NCBI GenBank assembly: GCA_036925085.1
Contig: JAUPFP010000029.1
Span: forward strand, 1,116,001 to 1,180,000
DNA from: Brachycybe producta
Taxonomy: Eukaryota > Arthropoda > Diplopoda > Playtdesmida > Andrognathidae
DNA length: 64,000 nucleotides
Reading direction: 5' to 3'
Shown here: one piece after another, positions 8,694 through 18,016 of the stretch
How positions within the stretch are numbered: position 1 is the stretch's first letter
How the letters are laid out: every line of letters starts with the position of its first letter
Position numbers and translations under genes: made by a program
Notes under the pieces: model-generated
Seen by the model: only the letters and a program-made list of their open reading frames with translations
What the model was told of the DNA's origin: nothing
Database searches by the model: none

Positions 8694-11600
8694 ACGCTGT
8701 CATTTCTTTTTCTTTTACAGGTTCCGATTCAGATTCTTCTGGCGATGAGTTACCCATGGACTCCAGGGTGTCTCCAGTCGTTGGAACATTGGGTCCGTCC
8801 TTTTGGTAAGTCTCATATAGTGGTCTCAGGTTTGCAACGTTTACAGAGTCCTCCACTAATCTTCCAGCTCGATTCTCGTAACTCAATCGGTATACGGTGT
8901 CCGATACTTTCGACACAATCGTATATCCCTGTCTCCATTTCGTTAAGAACTTCTTGTTCTGTCCAGGCCTGATTCCCATGTCTCGTACAAGTACTTTCTG
9001 TCCGATTTGGTACTCGTAAGGCTTCTTATGCCTTTGGTCGTAGTACTTCTTTCGACGATCATGTGCTGCTTTCAGGTTCGCCCTGGCTGTTCTTAGTTCT
9101 TCTTCTTGGCGTTCTTCCGCCTGTTGTCGAACGTCCACGAGGTTTCCTGCCTCGTTATCCACGATAACTGGTCGTTCTGGAACTAAGGTGTCTACTTTAG
9201 TTCTGGGCTCCCTCCCAAACATGAGTCTGTACGGCGTAAACTTCGTGGATGAATGTACAGATGAGTTGTACGATTCCAAAACTTCATCCAGTTTCGTTGC
9301 CCAATCAGTCTGGTTCTTCGCAGGAGTCAGATACTTTTTCATAGTCTGAATAATGCTTTTATTCGTCCTTTCGGCGAGACCATTACTTTGCGGATGGTAG
9401 GCAGTTGTTGTTTCGTGCTCTATCTTGTTTATTTCCAAGAATTCTTGAGTGTTCTTTGCAACAAACGGCGTCCCTCGATCCGAAATGAGTTTCTCTGGTA
9501 TCCCGAAGATTTTCTTTACGTCTTTTGCTAGGAAGTTCATTACGATTAGTGCGGTTGTGCTTTTTACTGCTTTAGCAACGCAATATCGAGTGGCGTAATC
9601 GACTGCCAACAAGATGTGCTTGTTTCCTCCAACCGACGGTACTAATGGTCCAATGAAATCCATTCCCCAGCAATCACAAGGCTTTCCAATGGGCATTTCT
9701 TGAAGGAACCCTTCAGGTTTCTCCGTACCCAACTTGTGTAATTGACAAATCTCACATGATCGCACATATTCGAATATGTCGTGCTTCATGTTATTCCAAT
9801 AAAATCTTTGCCTGGCTCGATTCCAGGTCTTAGTTTGTCCTTCATGACCAGCATCGGGCTCGTCATGGCATAATCTCATTACTTCTGGGATGAGATGTTT
9901 TGGAACCACATTCACGAGTGTGGGTACGGAACTTCCGTGAAACACACAAGCGAACAACTTGTTGTCGTAATCGCAAAACAACTTATGAAGAGGTGACTCC
10001 GGTTGGTTACGCAACTCCTCACGAATCTTCAAAATCTCTGGGTCCAATTTTTGCTCCACCTTCCAATCCCATTGTAAGGTTACATTAAAGATCACGCTGT
10101 CATCTAGGTCTTCCGCTTCTGGGATGGCCTTCCAGTTAACAGGTACTCCTGCTGGATATCTCGAGAGGCAATCGGCTTCGATGTGAAGTTTCCCCTCCTT
10201 GTAGATGATTTTGTAGTCGTACTCCTGCATTAGCAGCTGCCAGCGACCAAGTCTTCCTTCCAGACGTGCTGCAGTTTTCATGTAGCATAATGCATGGTGA
10301 TCCGTCACAATTGTAAAGGGCTTCTGGAACAGGTACGGCCGGAACTTGGTGACTCCATAGATTACTGCTAGGCACTCCTTATCCGTCGTACTGTAGTTCT
10401 TTTCCGCGTCCCTTAGAACTCTGGAGACACTTCCAATGATCTCCTTTCTTCGTTTATCCTCTGACTTCTGGTAAAGCATCGCTCCAATTCCGTATCCACA
10501 GGCATCAGTATGCATAAATATTGCAGCCTTCGGATCATATACGGCAACCAATGGAGATTTCGACAACATATTCTTTAGCGTGCGGAATGCGTTCTCGCAG
10601 TCAACTGACCATTCGAACGGTATATCTTTACCCGTAAGGTCTGACATTGGCTTCGCTATGTTGGCAAATCCAGGTACATGCTTTCGATAATAACCCGCCA
10701 ATCCAAGAAAACTTCTGATTGCGGTTACATTGTCAGGAACTGGGAAGTTCTTTATGGCGACAACCTTATCTGGATCTGGCCGAATTCCATCAGGCGAGAT
10801 CAGGTGTCCCAAATACTTCACTTCTTGGAATCCAAAGAAGCATTTCACTGGATGCAACTTCAGGTTTGCTGTCCTCAGCAGGTCCAAGATAGTTCTCAGT
10901 CTTTCCAAAAATTCTTCGAACGTTCTTCCAAACACTACGATGTCGTCAAGGTAGACAAGGCACGTTTCCCATTTGTGCCCGGCGAGTAGGATGTCCAATG
11001 CACGTTGCATAGTGGCAGGAGCGTTTCGGAGTCCGAAAGGCATTCTTACGAACTCGAACAATCCTCGATGAGATGTAAATGCGGTCTTCTCGATGTCGCT
11101 TTCTTCCATCTCGAACTGCCAGTATCCACTCTTCATATCCAGCGTTGCGAAGTAGCATGCTCCTCTCATGGAGTCTAATGCGTCATCAATCCTCGGTAAT
11201 GGATAAGTGTCTGCCTTTGTAATCGCGTTCAACTTCCGATAATCTACACAGAAACGGTAGGAGCCGTCCTTCTTCTTTACAAGGACGATGGGCGATGCAT
11301 ACGGCGATTTTGATGGCCTTACAACCCCAGATTTCTTCATCTCCTCTAGCGTCTCATCAATTACGATGCGTTCCCCAGGCCCGCATCTTCGTAACGTGTC
11401 TCGAACAGGTAAATTATCTCCAGTTTCGATCTTGTGTTTGGTCAGATTCGTAGCTCCCAGGTCCTTAGATGAAAAGGCGAAGATCGGTTGGAACTCCTTC
11501 AGTAGGATCGTCAACTCTTCTCTTTGATCATCTGTCAGTTCAGGACCAAGTTGAATTTCTTTTTCAAAATCAACGGGTGCTTCTCCGATGTCTCTAAAGT

Positions 11601-13332
11601 TTTCCTCTTCGGAAACTTTGCAGGCTTGCTCTTCTTCTAGTTCTTCTAGAAGTTCGAAGTGTCCAATAGTCTCGCGGTCTCCAATCCCCACGGACTCCAG
11701 TGTGGTATTCAGGAGTTGGACTTCCAGTTGTGATGTTCCATTCCCTTGTAGCACACTGCTGGCCACAACGATGCCTTTTCTATTAAAGAGACTATCGTTC
11801 GTTTCAATCATGAGTACTTCGTTTTCCTCAATGATCCGCCCTGCAGCTACTTTGAGGTTCAAAGCCTGGCCCGGATTTAACGTAATCCTTCCTTGGGCTT
11901 TTACGCAGCTTTCCTCTCTAGCTTTTATGGCATAGGAGTTATCCAGATGGCTATTCTGAGCACATCCCTCCTCTTTTAACTCTTTGAAGAAATTCCAGGG
12001 AAGGCTACTACGCGCACTTCCTTTCTTCAGCAATTCTCGTGTTCCTTCGTAGAACATCTCATTAGCAAAGTAGATCTTGGAGGTCTTCATGGAAATGATG
12101 AGATCAAATGCAGCTCCCAGGTCTCTCCCCAGCAGTGCTTCTCGTTTTCCATCTATGATGAGCATCCTTGCCGTTACTTGCTTTCCGTTCAACTCGAACG
12201 TTGGCCACAACTGACCAAGTACCTTAATCGGTACCCCTCCTACTGCGCCTAATGCAGGTGCATTCCGGATTGGTCCATATCGAAGTCCGTACTCTTTGGC
12301 CATTGTGCCTGACAAGATAGTGAACCCAGTTCCGCTATCCGCCAAAAATCGAACTGGTGTGCCGTCAACCTGATTGGTAATCTTGGCAACACTCTCATCG
12401 GGCGTAGTATCTCCTACCTCGATGAGTTCGCATGAGGTGAGTAGGCTGTCTACAGTGATTTCGACACTCTTTCGACAACAAGCCCTACTTCTCAACAAAT
12501 CTCCAACTTCAACGGATTCAATAACCTCGCTGTTCGCAGGGATCCTGCTGGTATCATCTCCTCTACCGATAGCTGCGTTTACAATAGCCTTCTTGGATTT
12601 CTTAGCATCAGTTTCGGCCTTGCCCCAGGCAATAACATTGGATGTTACATCTTGAGGGATTTCCTGAGCAACATTGCTTATCCCCGGTATACATGCCGCA
12701 GAATTCTGTTGGGTTCTTCCCTCAATTCCGTCTGGCACCGCAGAATTCTGTTGGGTCTTTCCCTCAATTCTGTCTTGATGAACTCCAGTTTCCATGGCTT
12801 CCACAATTCTCTTTGCTTCCTCCAAGCTATTCGCGTAAACTACCATAGCTTTCGTAGGTGACCAGATGATGGGTTCCGGAAATATCTCCTCGATGATTTC
12901 TCCCCTTCGACCAGTATCCTTTCGCAGCTTCTTATTTTTTCGTGAATTCCGTTGTCGTTTTCCATTCGTAATGCCGACTAACAACTCCGACGATTGCTCA
13001 GGGAGTCCTTGAGTGTCCAAATCACATGGTCTCTTCGGTGCTCCAGCCTTTGGTCTAGTTGTGGCGACATTCGAAATGCCGACTAACAACTCCGACGATT
13101 GCTCAGGGAGTCCTTGAGTGTCCAAATCGCATGGTCTCTTCGGTGCTCCAGCATTCCGTCTAGTTTTAGTGACATTGGTAGCTTCGCTCACGCCCCTATT
13201 CCCCCCCAACAAAGCTTTGTCCACAATGTTTCGGGAATTGGCGATCGCTGTTTCGTTTCGATTTTGTCGTTTTCCAGAGGGTTTTCCGTTCTTAAAGGGC
13301 GGTAGGCCCCTCTTTACTGCCACCCTTTCTAG
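8665..13332 (-). CDS. Pol polyprotein (PR-RT-RH-IN), read by -1 frameshift
   Basis: Codon 1 here is the first pol-frame codon (CTA) after the -1 slip; the frame has no ATG nearby and a GTG at 13323. The residue positions that follow are counted from that GTG. Protease: LADSGTGFTIL with catalytic Asp 329, plus LLGRDLG at 397. Reverse transcriptase: VKKKDGSYRFCVDYRKLN at about 682 and YLDD at 791-794. RNase H: HTDACGYGIG at 938, TDHH at 1007 and Asp 1051. Integrase: zinc-binding His1153, His1160, Cys1190, Cys1193; catalytic Asp1222, Asp1282 and Glu1318 with D35E spacing; then a GPY/F-like module (FLTKWRQGYTIVSKV, VNVANLRPLYE). No chromodomain is seen. The N-terminal spacer contains an exact 35-residue tandem duplication (PKRPCDLDTQGLPEQSSELL, twice). 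All catalytic residues are present. Confidence 0.96.
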   Translation of the reverse strand, partial: LERVAVKRGLPPFKNGKPSGKRQNRNETAIANSRNIVDKALLGGNRGVSEATNVTKTRRNAGAPKRPCDLDTQGLPEQSSELLVGISNVATTRPKAGAPKRPCDLDTQGLPEQSSELLVGITNGKRQRNSRKNKKLRKDTGRRGEIIEEIFPEPIIWSPTKAMVVYANSLEEAKRIVEAMETGVHQDRIEGKTQQNSAVPDGIEGRTQQNSAACIPGISNVAQEIPQDVTSNVIAWGKAETDAKKSKKAIVNAAIGRGDDTSRIPANSEVIESVEVGDLLRSRACCRKSVEITVDSLLTSCELIEVGDTTPDESVAKITNQVDGTPVRFLADSGTGFTILSGTMAKEYGLRYGPIRNAPALGAVGGVPIKVLGQLWPTFELNGKQVTARMLIIDGKREALLGRDLGAAFDLIISMKTSKIYFANEMFYEGTRELLKKGSARSSLPWNFFKELKEEGCAQNSHLDNSYAIKAREESCVKAQGRITLNPGQALNLKVAAGRIIEENEVLMIETNDSLFNRKGIVVASSVLQGNGTSQLEVQLLNTTLESVGIGDRETIGHFELLEELEEEQACKVSEEENFRDIGEAPVDFEKEIQLGPELTDDQREELTILLKEFQPIFAFSSKDLGATNLTKHKIETGDNLPVRDTLRRCGPGERIVIDETLEEMKKSGVVRPSKSPYASPIVLVKKKDGSYRFCVDYRKLNAITKADTYPLPRIDDALDSMRGACYFATLDMKSGYWQFEMEESDIEKTAFTSHRGLFEFVRMPFGLRNAPATMQRALDILLAGHKWETCLVYLDDIVVFGRTFEEFLERLRTILDLLRTANLKLHPVKCFFGFQEVKYLGHLISPDGIRPDPDKVVAIKNFPVPDNVTAIRSFLGLAGYYRKHVPGFANIAKPMSDLTGKDIPFEWSVDCENAFRTLKNMLSKSPLVAVYDPKAAIFMHTDACGYGIGAMLYQKSEDKRRKEIIGSVSRVLRDAEKNYSTTDKECLAVIYGVTKFRPYLFQKPFTIVTDHHALCYMKTAARLEGRLGRWQLLMQEYDYKIIYKEGKLHIEADCLSRYPAGVPVNWKAIPEAEDLDDSVIFNVTLQWDWKVEQKLDPEILKIREELRNQPESPLHKLFCDYDNKLFACVFHGSSVPTLVNVVPKHLIPEVMRLCHDEPDAGHEGQTKTWNRARQRFYWNNMKHDIFEYVRSCEICQLHKLGTEKPEGFLQEMPIGKPCDCWGMDFIGPLVPSVGGNKHILLAVDYATRYCVAKAVKSTTALIVMNFLAKDVKKIFGIPEKLISDRGTPFVAKNTQEFLEINKIEHETTTAYHPQSNGLAERTNKSIIQTMKKYLTPAKNQTDWATKLDEVLESYNSSVHSSTKFTPYRLMFGREPRTKVDTLVPERPVIVDNEAGNLVDVRQQAEERQEEELRTARANLKAAHDRRKKYYDQRHKKPYEYQIGQKVLVRDMGIRPGQNKKFLTKWRQGYTIVSKVSDTVYRLSYENRAGRLVEDSVNVANLRPLYETYQKDGPNVPTTGDTLESMGNSSPEESESEPVKEKEMTAFVKKKLTFA

Positions 13333-13338
13333 TTTAAA
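13276..13338 (-). promoter_or_regulatory. -1 ribosomal frameshift signal, gag to pol
   Basis: On the element strand the last gag codons are TTA AAC followed by the TAG stop, preceded by T. This gives the classic slippery heptamer U UUA AAC (13338-13332) in the correct frame phase. Three nucleotides on, AAAGGGUGG (13328-13320) pairs with CCGCCCUUU (13302-13294), 9 bp with one G-U. Loop bases AGAGGG (13313-13308) pair with CCCUCU (13281-13276). Together these form an H-type pseudoknot. A -1 slip leads exactly into the pol frame and bypasses the gag stop. Confidence 0.9.
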
Positions 13339-15023
13339 TCAGCCGGGTTTTCCTCTCGCAGGAACTTCTTCTGCCCGTTCTCGCTGACGACAAAATACTG
13401 CTGGCCATTTTTCCCAGTGGCCATTCCATGTTGAACAAGTCCAACGGTTCCATCCGCGACTACTTTCTTTGGGCAGTTTCTTGAAAAGTGACCCTTCTCG
13501 TGACAGTGGTAACACTCCACTGTGCTGAGATCTTTCAGGGTTTTACTTCCATCTTGCGTTTGCTGACCATTGTAGTTCTTCTTCTGCGGATATCTTTGGT
13601 TCCATTTTCGACCTTGTTGCTGATTCGAGTTCTGGTTGGTCTTCTGTTGCGCTTGGTTATTTGAATTTGATGGAGTCGAGTTGTTCGTTGGGTCCGCTTG
13701 ATCTTGAGTAACAACCGCGTAAGAACGTCCTCCGTCCATTACTGCTTGTGTCTGTTTGACATTTTGGCGTTGGTTATTCTTCTGTGGACCCTTGGAGACC
13801 TGGGTCGTCGTTTGTTGACCCATCGTTCCTTCCGGTATCCATAACCCATCAGCCATCAAAACTTCCTCGGTATCCTTGATATATGTCGTGTACAGCTTCA
13901 GATTGCCATTCGGTGCATTCTGTGTAGCATTACGTATAATCGGATGAAGTTTCTGCCGAAATTCCACAATCCGGTATTTGTCGGTTACCCCCGGTAACAC
14001 TTTTCTACTCAAGTCAAGGTAGCGACCCAAAAACTGATTGGTGTCCTCTCCTTTCCTTTGGAGCATGGTATCCAACCTCAGCTTCAGTTGCACTAACTCG
14101 TCTCGACGTCCAAATCTTTCAATTAACTCGCTCCGTATGAAGTCCCACGTGGTCTTTCCTCGATTTTCTTTGTAGAAATTGGATAACCAACGTACTACGT
14201 CCCCTTCTACCGCCTTACGTAGGTAGTAGGTCTTGTGGACGTTGCTCCAGTCCTCCAGATCTGCGATACTCTCGTAGTCCTCCAGAAAGGTGTATACAGA
14301 CGTCAATCCTTTGAAGGTCTCCAGATTCCGGAGTGGGTGAAGACTCTTGTACTTCCCATCCAACTCCTCACAGGTCCGATGACGATTACAAATTGGATTT
14401 CCTTCCAGCTCTTCTACGCTGGGATCCTCACTTGTTAGGCTTTCATCCTCTAGCTGGTCCGGGTTCTCTCTCCGTAGAATAGGAGTCTCAGGTAGGCGAC
14501 CTCTCTGGGTCCCTCCACTCTTCTTCAGCATGAGCGGCGTCTGGAATACATTAACCTGTCTTAGGTTTTCAGCGTGGGCCGACGAGGGCTCCCCTTCAGT
14601 GTCCAATCCAGGAATCACTGTATGACGCTGAGATTCAGCGTGGGCCGACGAGGGCTCCACTCCGGTATCCACTTCTCGGACTACCGTATGACGCTGAACT
14701 GTACTTACACCACGCCCGCTCCGGAGTAACATCGATCCTGATGGTTGCTGGGCTTCGAACCAGGCCATCAGTCTCTCCCGTCTTTCAGCACTTAGATTTT
14801 GAAGGATACCTTCAAGTGGATCTTCTCCATCCATTTGGTTTGTATCGTCCTTCTCCCGTGTCTTCGACTTCGATTTCGGTCTGCCTTTCTTTCCTTTACC
14901 ACCTGGTGTAACTCCGACATCATTGGTATTCTCTACTGGATCTGTAGTGAGGTACCCCGCACCTCCACCATTTTGTAACATCCCCGTTTCCGTAGGGTTA
15001 GTAGAGAGATCTCTACTAGCCAT
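13329..15023 (-). CDS. Gag polyprotein
   Basis: 564 residues from an ATG inside the 5' LTR (15023); a second ATG at 14981 is also inside the LTR, and the next Met is residue 64. The N-terminal third is charged and low-complexity, with a duplicated segment (PSSAHAE at about 124 and 146). The capsid-like part (about 225-390: LETFKGL, WLSNFYKENRGKTTWDFIRS, FLGRYLDLSRKVLPG) resembles the retrotransposon gag domain. A Gln/Asn-rich linker leads to one CCHC zinc knuckle (CYHCHEKGHFSRNC, 504-517) that binds RNA. The stop TAG is at 13331, directly after the slippery site. It would form the virus-like particle core. Confidence 0.95.
   Translation of the reverse strand: MASRDLSTNPTETGMLQNGGGAGYLTTDPVENTNDVGVTPGGKGKKGRPKSKSKTREKDDTNQMDGEDPLEGILQNLSAERRERLMAWFEAQQPSGSMLLRSGRGVSTVQRHTVVREVDTGVEPSSAHAESQRHTVIPGLDTEGEPSSAHAENLRQVNVFQTPLMLKKSGGTQRGRLPETPILRRENPDQLEDESLTSEDPSVEELEGNPICNRHRTCEELDGKYKSLHPLRNLETFKGLTSVYTFLEDYESIADLEDWSNVHKTYYLRKAVEGDVVRWLSNFYKENRGKTTWDFIRSELIERFGRRDELVQLKLRLDTMLQRKGEDTNQFLGRYLDLSRKVLPGVTDKYRIVEFRQKLHPIIRNATQNAPNGNLKLYTTYIKDTEEVLMADGLWIPEGTMGQQTTTQVSKGPQKNNQRQNVKQTQAVMDGGRSYAVVTQDQADPTNNSTPSNSNNQAQQKTNQNSNQQQGRKWNQRYPQKKNYNGQQTQDGSKTLKDLSTVECYHCHEKGHFSRNCPKKVVADGTVGLVQHGMATGKNGQQYFVVSENGQKKFLREENPADLN
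14955..14970 (-). other. Candidate primer-binding site
   Basis: On the element strand TGGTGGAGGTGCGGGG begins 3 nt after the LTR end, as a TGG-initial primer site should. I cannot match it to a tRNA 3' end from memory, so the primer is unassigned. The site lies inside the gag reading frame. Confidence 0.5.
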
Positions 15024-15821
15024 CTAGAAGTGTCGAATGGATGTTGATGATTAAGTCTTTCGGTCTATTGGCTCCTGTGTTGCTACTTAACCACCAGGGA
15101 CACAAGGGTCGGTACCTCAGGAGACCTGTGGTAGAGAATATTGTAGAGATGTCGTCTTACACTCGGCTGCTGGAGACTTCGTTGTCCGGTGGAAACATCG
15201 GCTACGTGGCGGCTATACTTCTAAGTCCCACTCCCATAAAATGACTGAGTCCACACATTGAATTCGTATGATGAAAATGCTCTTTTATTCAATAAACAGA
15301 GAGTCCTGTAGATTGAGAGATATCGCATCGGTCTTAAGCATAAAGACGGTCTGTCCGATCTGCCTGATCTATCCGATCTGTCCTCTCAATCTACAACCTC
15401 TTGTATTTATACTCCAAATACAATATAAACATCTGATTATGATAACAAAGGCTCCAGGTGTGTCCAAGTCTCTTGGACACACTCGGACCTAGAAGTGAAC
15501 TATCACTTAACAAGAAAACGAAAACATCTATAAGATGTATAAATTATAACAATACAGAAGGATGTACGATCATCCTCCTATTAACAATTTGTAAAGATTC
15601 TCACGTCCAAAAGTTCTGCATCGATGGTTCTTCTAGGATCTATAATATTAACCATCGATGTAGTACTTTTGGGCTATTCTTCTCATCTTGGAGGGCAGGG
15701 AGTCATCGTCGTAATGACCTCCCGGCCACCCCCAAGCATGAGGTGAGAACCTTTCATCGATACAACTTGATTACAGGGTGTCTACAAAAACGGACGAATT
15801 CTAAACGGTGAATTCGTTACA
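14974..15821 (-). repeat. 5' LTR of the gypsy element (848 bp)
   Basis: Supplies the promoter for the element. TATAAATA is at 15411-15404 and AATAAA at 15289-15284 on the element strand, giving a short R region that ends near 15265. U3 contains a 66-bp composite palindrome (15607-15672) and an 11-bp-arm palindrome (15458-15482). The last 50 bp are already gag coding sequence. The TGTAAC/GTTACA termini are perfect inverted repeats. Confidence 0.96.
15404..15411 (-). promoter_or_regulatory. TATA box of the 5' LTR
   Basis: TATAAATA on the element strand, about 120 nt before AATAAA and about 380 nt before the gag ATG. No other TATA-like sequence in U3 has a comparable position. Confidence 0.65.
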
Positions 15822-15825
15822 CAAT
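15822..15825. other. Target-site duplication, right (CAAT)
   Basis: Matches CAAT at 4353-4356 on the other side of the element. Confidence 0.85.
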
Positions 15826-17823
15826 AATATATAGGCCTATCACACTGTATGTATTATAAACCTGAAAAACTGTTTTGACAGATGCACCTTCTCATCATAA
15901 TCATCATTATAATCGTTATTCTGGTATTGATTATCGAATTTGAGCATTTGTAGGAGATTCTTTTTTTTTATTATAAACATTCGAGGGCGTGTGGGTGCGA
16001 CGACATTGATTCTATTGTAACGTAAATGACCACCAGTTTTCGATATTTGGATCTACAATATTGAACAGACGGCTTCCGTTTTCTATATTTTTTTTTCAAA
16101 CCAAGGAAAAAAAAGATACTCTACGTCTGTCGATATTGAGTTTTTGGTTGGACACACATTAATAATGTATTAGTTAGAATAGTTATGACGTATTTGCCTT
16201 GTATCAATCAGTAATGAACTGAAAGTTGTCACATATACAACGTTTATTATTGCCATTTTTATTTCCCTCAGATTGACTGCGAAAAAATCCTTTTTTTGAA
16301 TTACTTTTATAAGTTTATCTAACTTCCTTTTTTATTTTGCAAACTTGTAACAAAATCAATGATGAAAATAAACAAGAAACAACTCGAAATAAGAGTTTTT
16401 ATTTTATTTCTTCCTGAAGTTTCTTTGAGAGAAAAAAAACATTGCGTAGGCGAATGAATGTTTGGTGGCCCGTGATTAAACTGTACCAAATATCATTCAT
16501 CTATATTCTATAAGTCCAAAGTTGTTTAATTATGCTGAGAGGCGGTACTAATTAGATTTGAAATCGAAAATCAGTACTATAGTTAATGGGTTAGCTTCCA
16601 ATTACACCGAAATGAGTCTAAAGAAGGGCAGAACTTCTATGTGTACCATGTACAGAGCTTCTTTTTTAAATGATGGGGAAGATAGCTGCTTATAATAAAG
16701 GGCCACATTCACACTATTATTATACTACATGGTATTTAATACGTACATTTATAGGGAAATGTTTATTACAATATATAGAGGTGGAACCAATGTTAAGTTT
16801 TGTTTCTACGGTGGTGGTGGTGGTGGTAGGAATATACTGTAATATGCACTACTACTGTAATATTTAATAATGGCATTTGTTGTCACCATGACAAAGCTCT
16901 TTACTTTGAATGACATTTGTTGTGACATAATGCACCTTCATTAATGGCTTACAATAAAAACACCACATCAATGTTAATGGTGGAAATATGGAAAGGATTG
17001 AAGGAGAGATGAGAGGTGGTTATGATGAACTTATGACTTATGGACATCACTGACTGTCAACTATGGTCATATACTGTAATAAGACGCATCAAGAAAACGG
17101 GACCAGGTTTGGAGAGGAAAAAACAAACCGAATTATAAGAAAAGGAAAGTGTCACAGGTTGGGCAGAAGATGACTTCATGATTCCTTAGAAAAACTTAAA
17201 AAGATATGAATGAGGTTCTTTCTTTTTCTCTCTAGGCTAAACGTGTGTCAGTCAGTGACCTTAACTTTTTTTTTGATGGGGGGAAAAAAGAAGACTAGAA
17301 GAGGCTTTTTTGTTGGTTGGTTGGTTTTCTGACACAATGTGTTAACGTCACAAAGTGAAGATTGGGAGACAGACTAAAAAAGAGATGGTTCTCAAGAGGC
17401 CCGAAAAAACCCAACCACCACCACCATCATATATTAACTAAGATACTTATATACATGAAGCGTCCTCTTCAGTGCTCAAATTTACCTTATATATATATAT
17501 TACTTACGATTCAGTCAACAAAAGAGGCGGTTTTTTGTTCTTTCTCCACTTATTTTTTAAGCCTGATTCTTCAATGTCTTCTATACAGTACATATATTAC
17601 TTGATGTAAGTTCTTAAATGCACCGTGTTTGTTTTACAAATTTGATAGATATATGGAGAGCACACAGGTCTTTCTAGTATAAATATGTATTTATAGCAAA
17701 TAGAAGCCCCTCTTTTGATGTGTTTTATTGTCCGTTCACATGTGTGTGTATGTGAATAATGTCATATTTGTGTCTTTGCTCTTTCTCACTCCCTATATAT
17801 AAATTTCACGTGTTGCACCACAG
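15826..17823 (+). other. Gene A intron 1, part after the gypsy insertion
   Basis: AT-rich noncoding DNA with a short GGT tract near 16810. No exon or element with clear ends is seen. It ends with the acceptor ccacag at 17823. Confidence 0.7.
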
Positions 17824-18016
17824 CTGTTTCTGTGTCGGTCAGTGTCTGGACTCTGGTGGCGATCTCTCTAGAACGTTATTTTGCCATTTGTGAACCACTC
17901 CATTCGAGACGTTGGCAGACTTTATCTCACGCCTACAAAACGATCATGGTTCCTATCCGTTGTCTCCATGCTTCCAGTTCTCGTTCTAAGTCGACTTCAA
18001 CCTACTAAAAATTCTG
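17824..18016 (+). pseudogene. Gene A exon 2: TM3-TM4, 8-nt deletion
   Basis: Begins after ccacag and reads AVSVSVSVWTLVAISLERYF, then [20 protein letters not shown], close to gene C. The exon is 193 nt against 201 nt in both paralogues. Eight nucleotides are missing near 17945, just before the conserved TM4 Trp. The frame then runs to a stop, while a second frame resumes with WFLSVVSMLPVLVLSRLQPT up to the donor tctg|gtac. Both splice borders and the phase match the paralogues. Confidence 0.85.

Larger units (their letters stand above)
4357..15821 (-). mobile_element. Complete Ty3/gypsy LTR retrotransposon
   Basis: An 11,465-bp element transcribed leftwards. Order along its own strand: 5' LTR (15821-14974), gag starting inside the LTR, a -1 frameshift into pol with protease, reverse transcriptase, RNase H and integrase, a large third ORF, an inverted-repeat array, a G-tract polypurine site and the 3' LTR (5204-4357). 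The LTRs start TGTAAC and end GTTACA. I find two differences between them in 848 bp, and all three frames are open, so the copy is young and may be competent. It sits in intron 1 of gene A in antisense orientation. The integrase-last order places it in Ty3/gypsy (Metaviridae) rather than Ty1/copia. Confidence 0.97.

Noticed and set aside
8950-9120. A chromodomain at the end of integrase
   Set aside because: The C-terminal part has a GPY/F-like module but lacks the aromatic pattern of a chromodomain.
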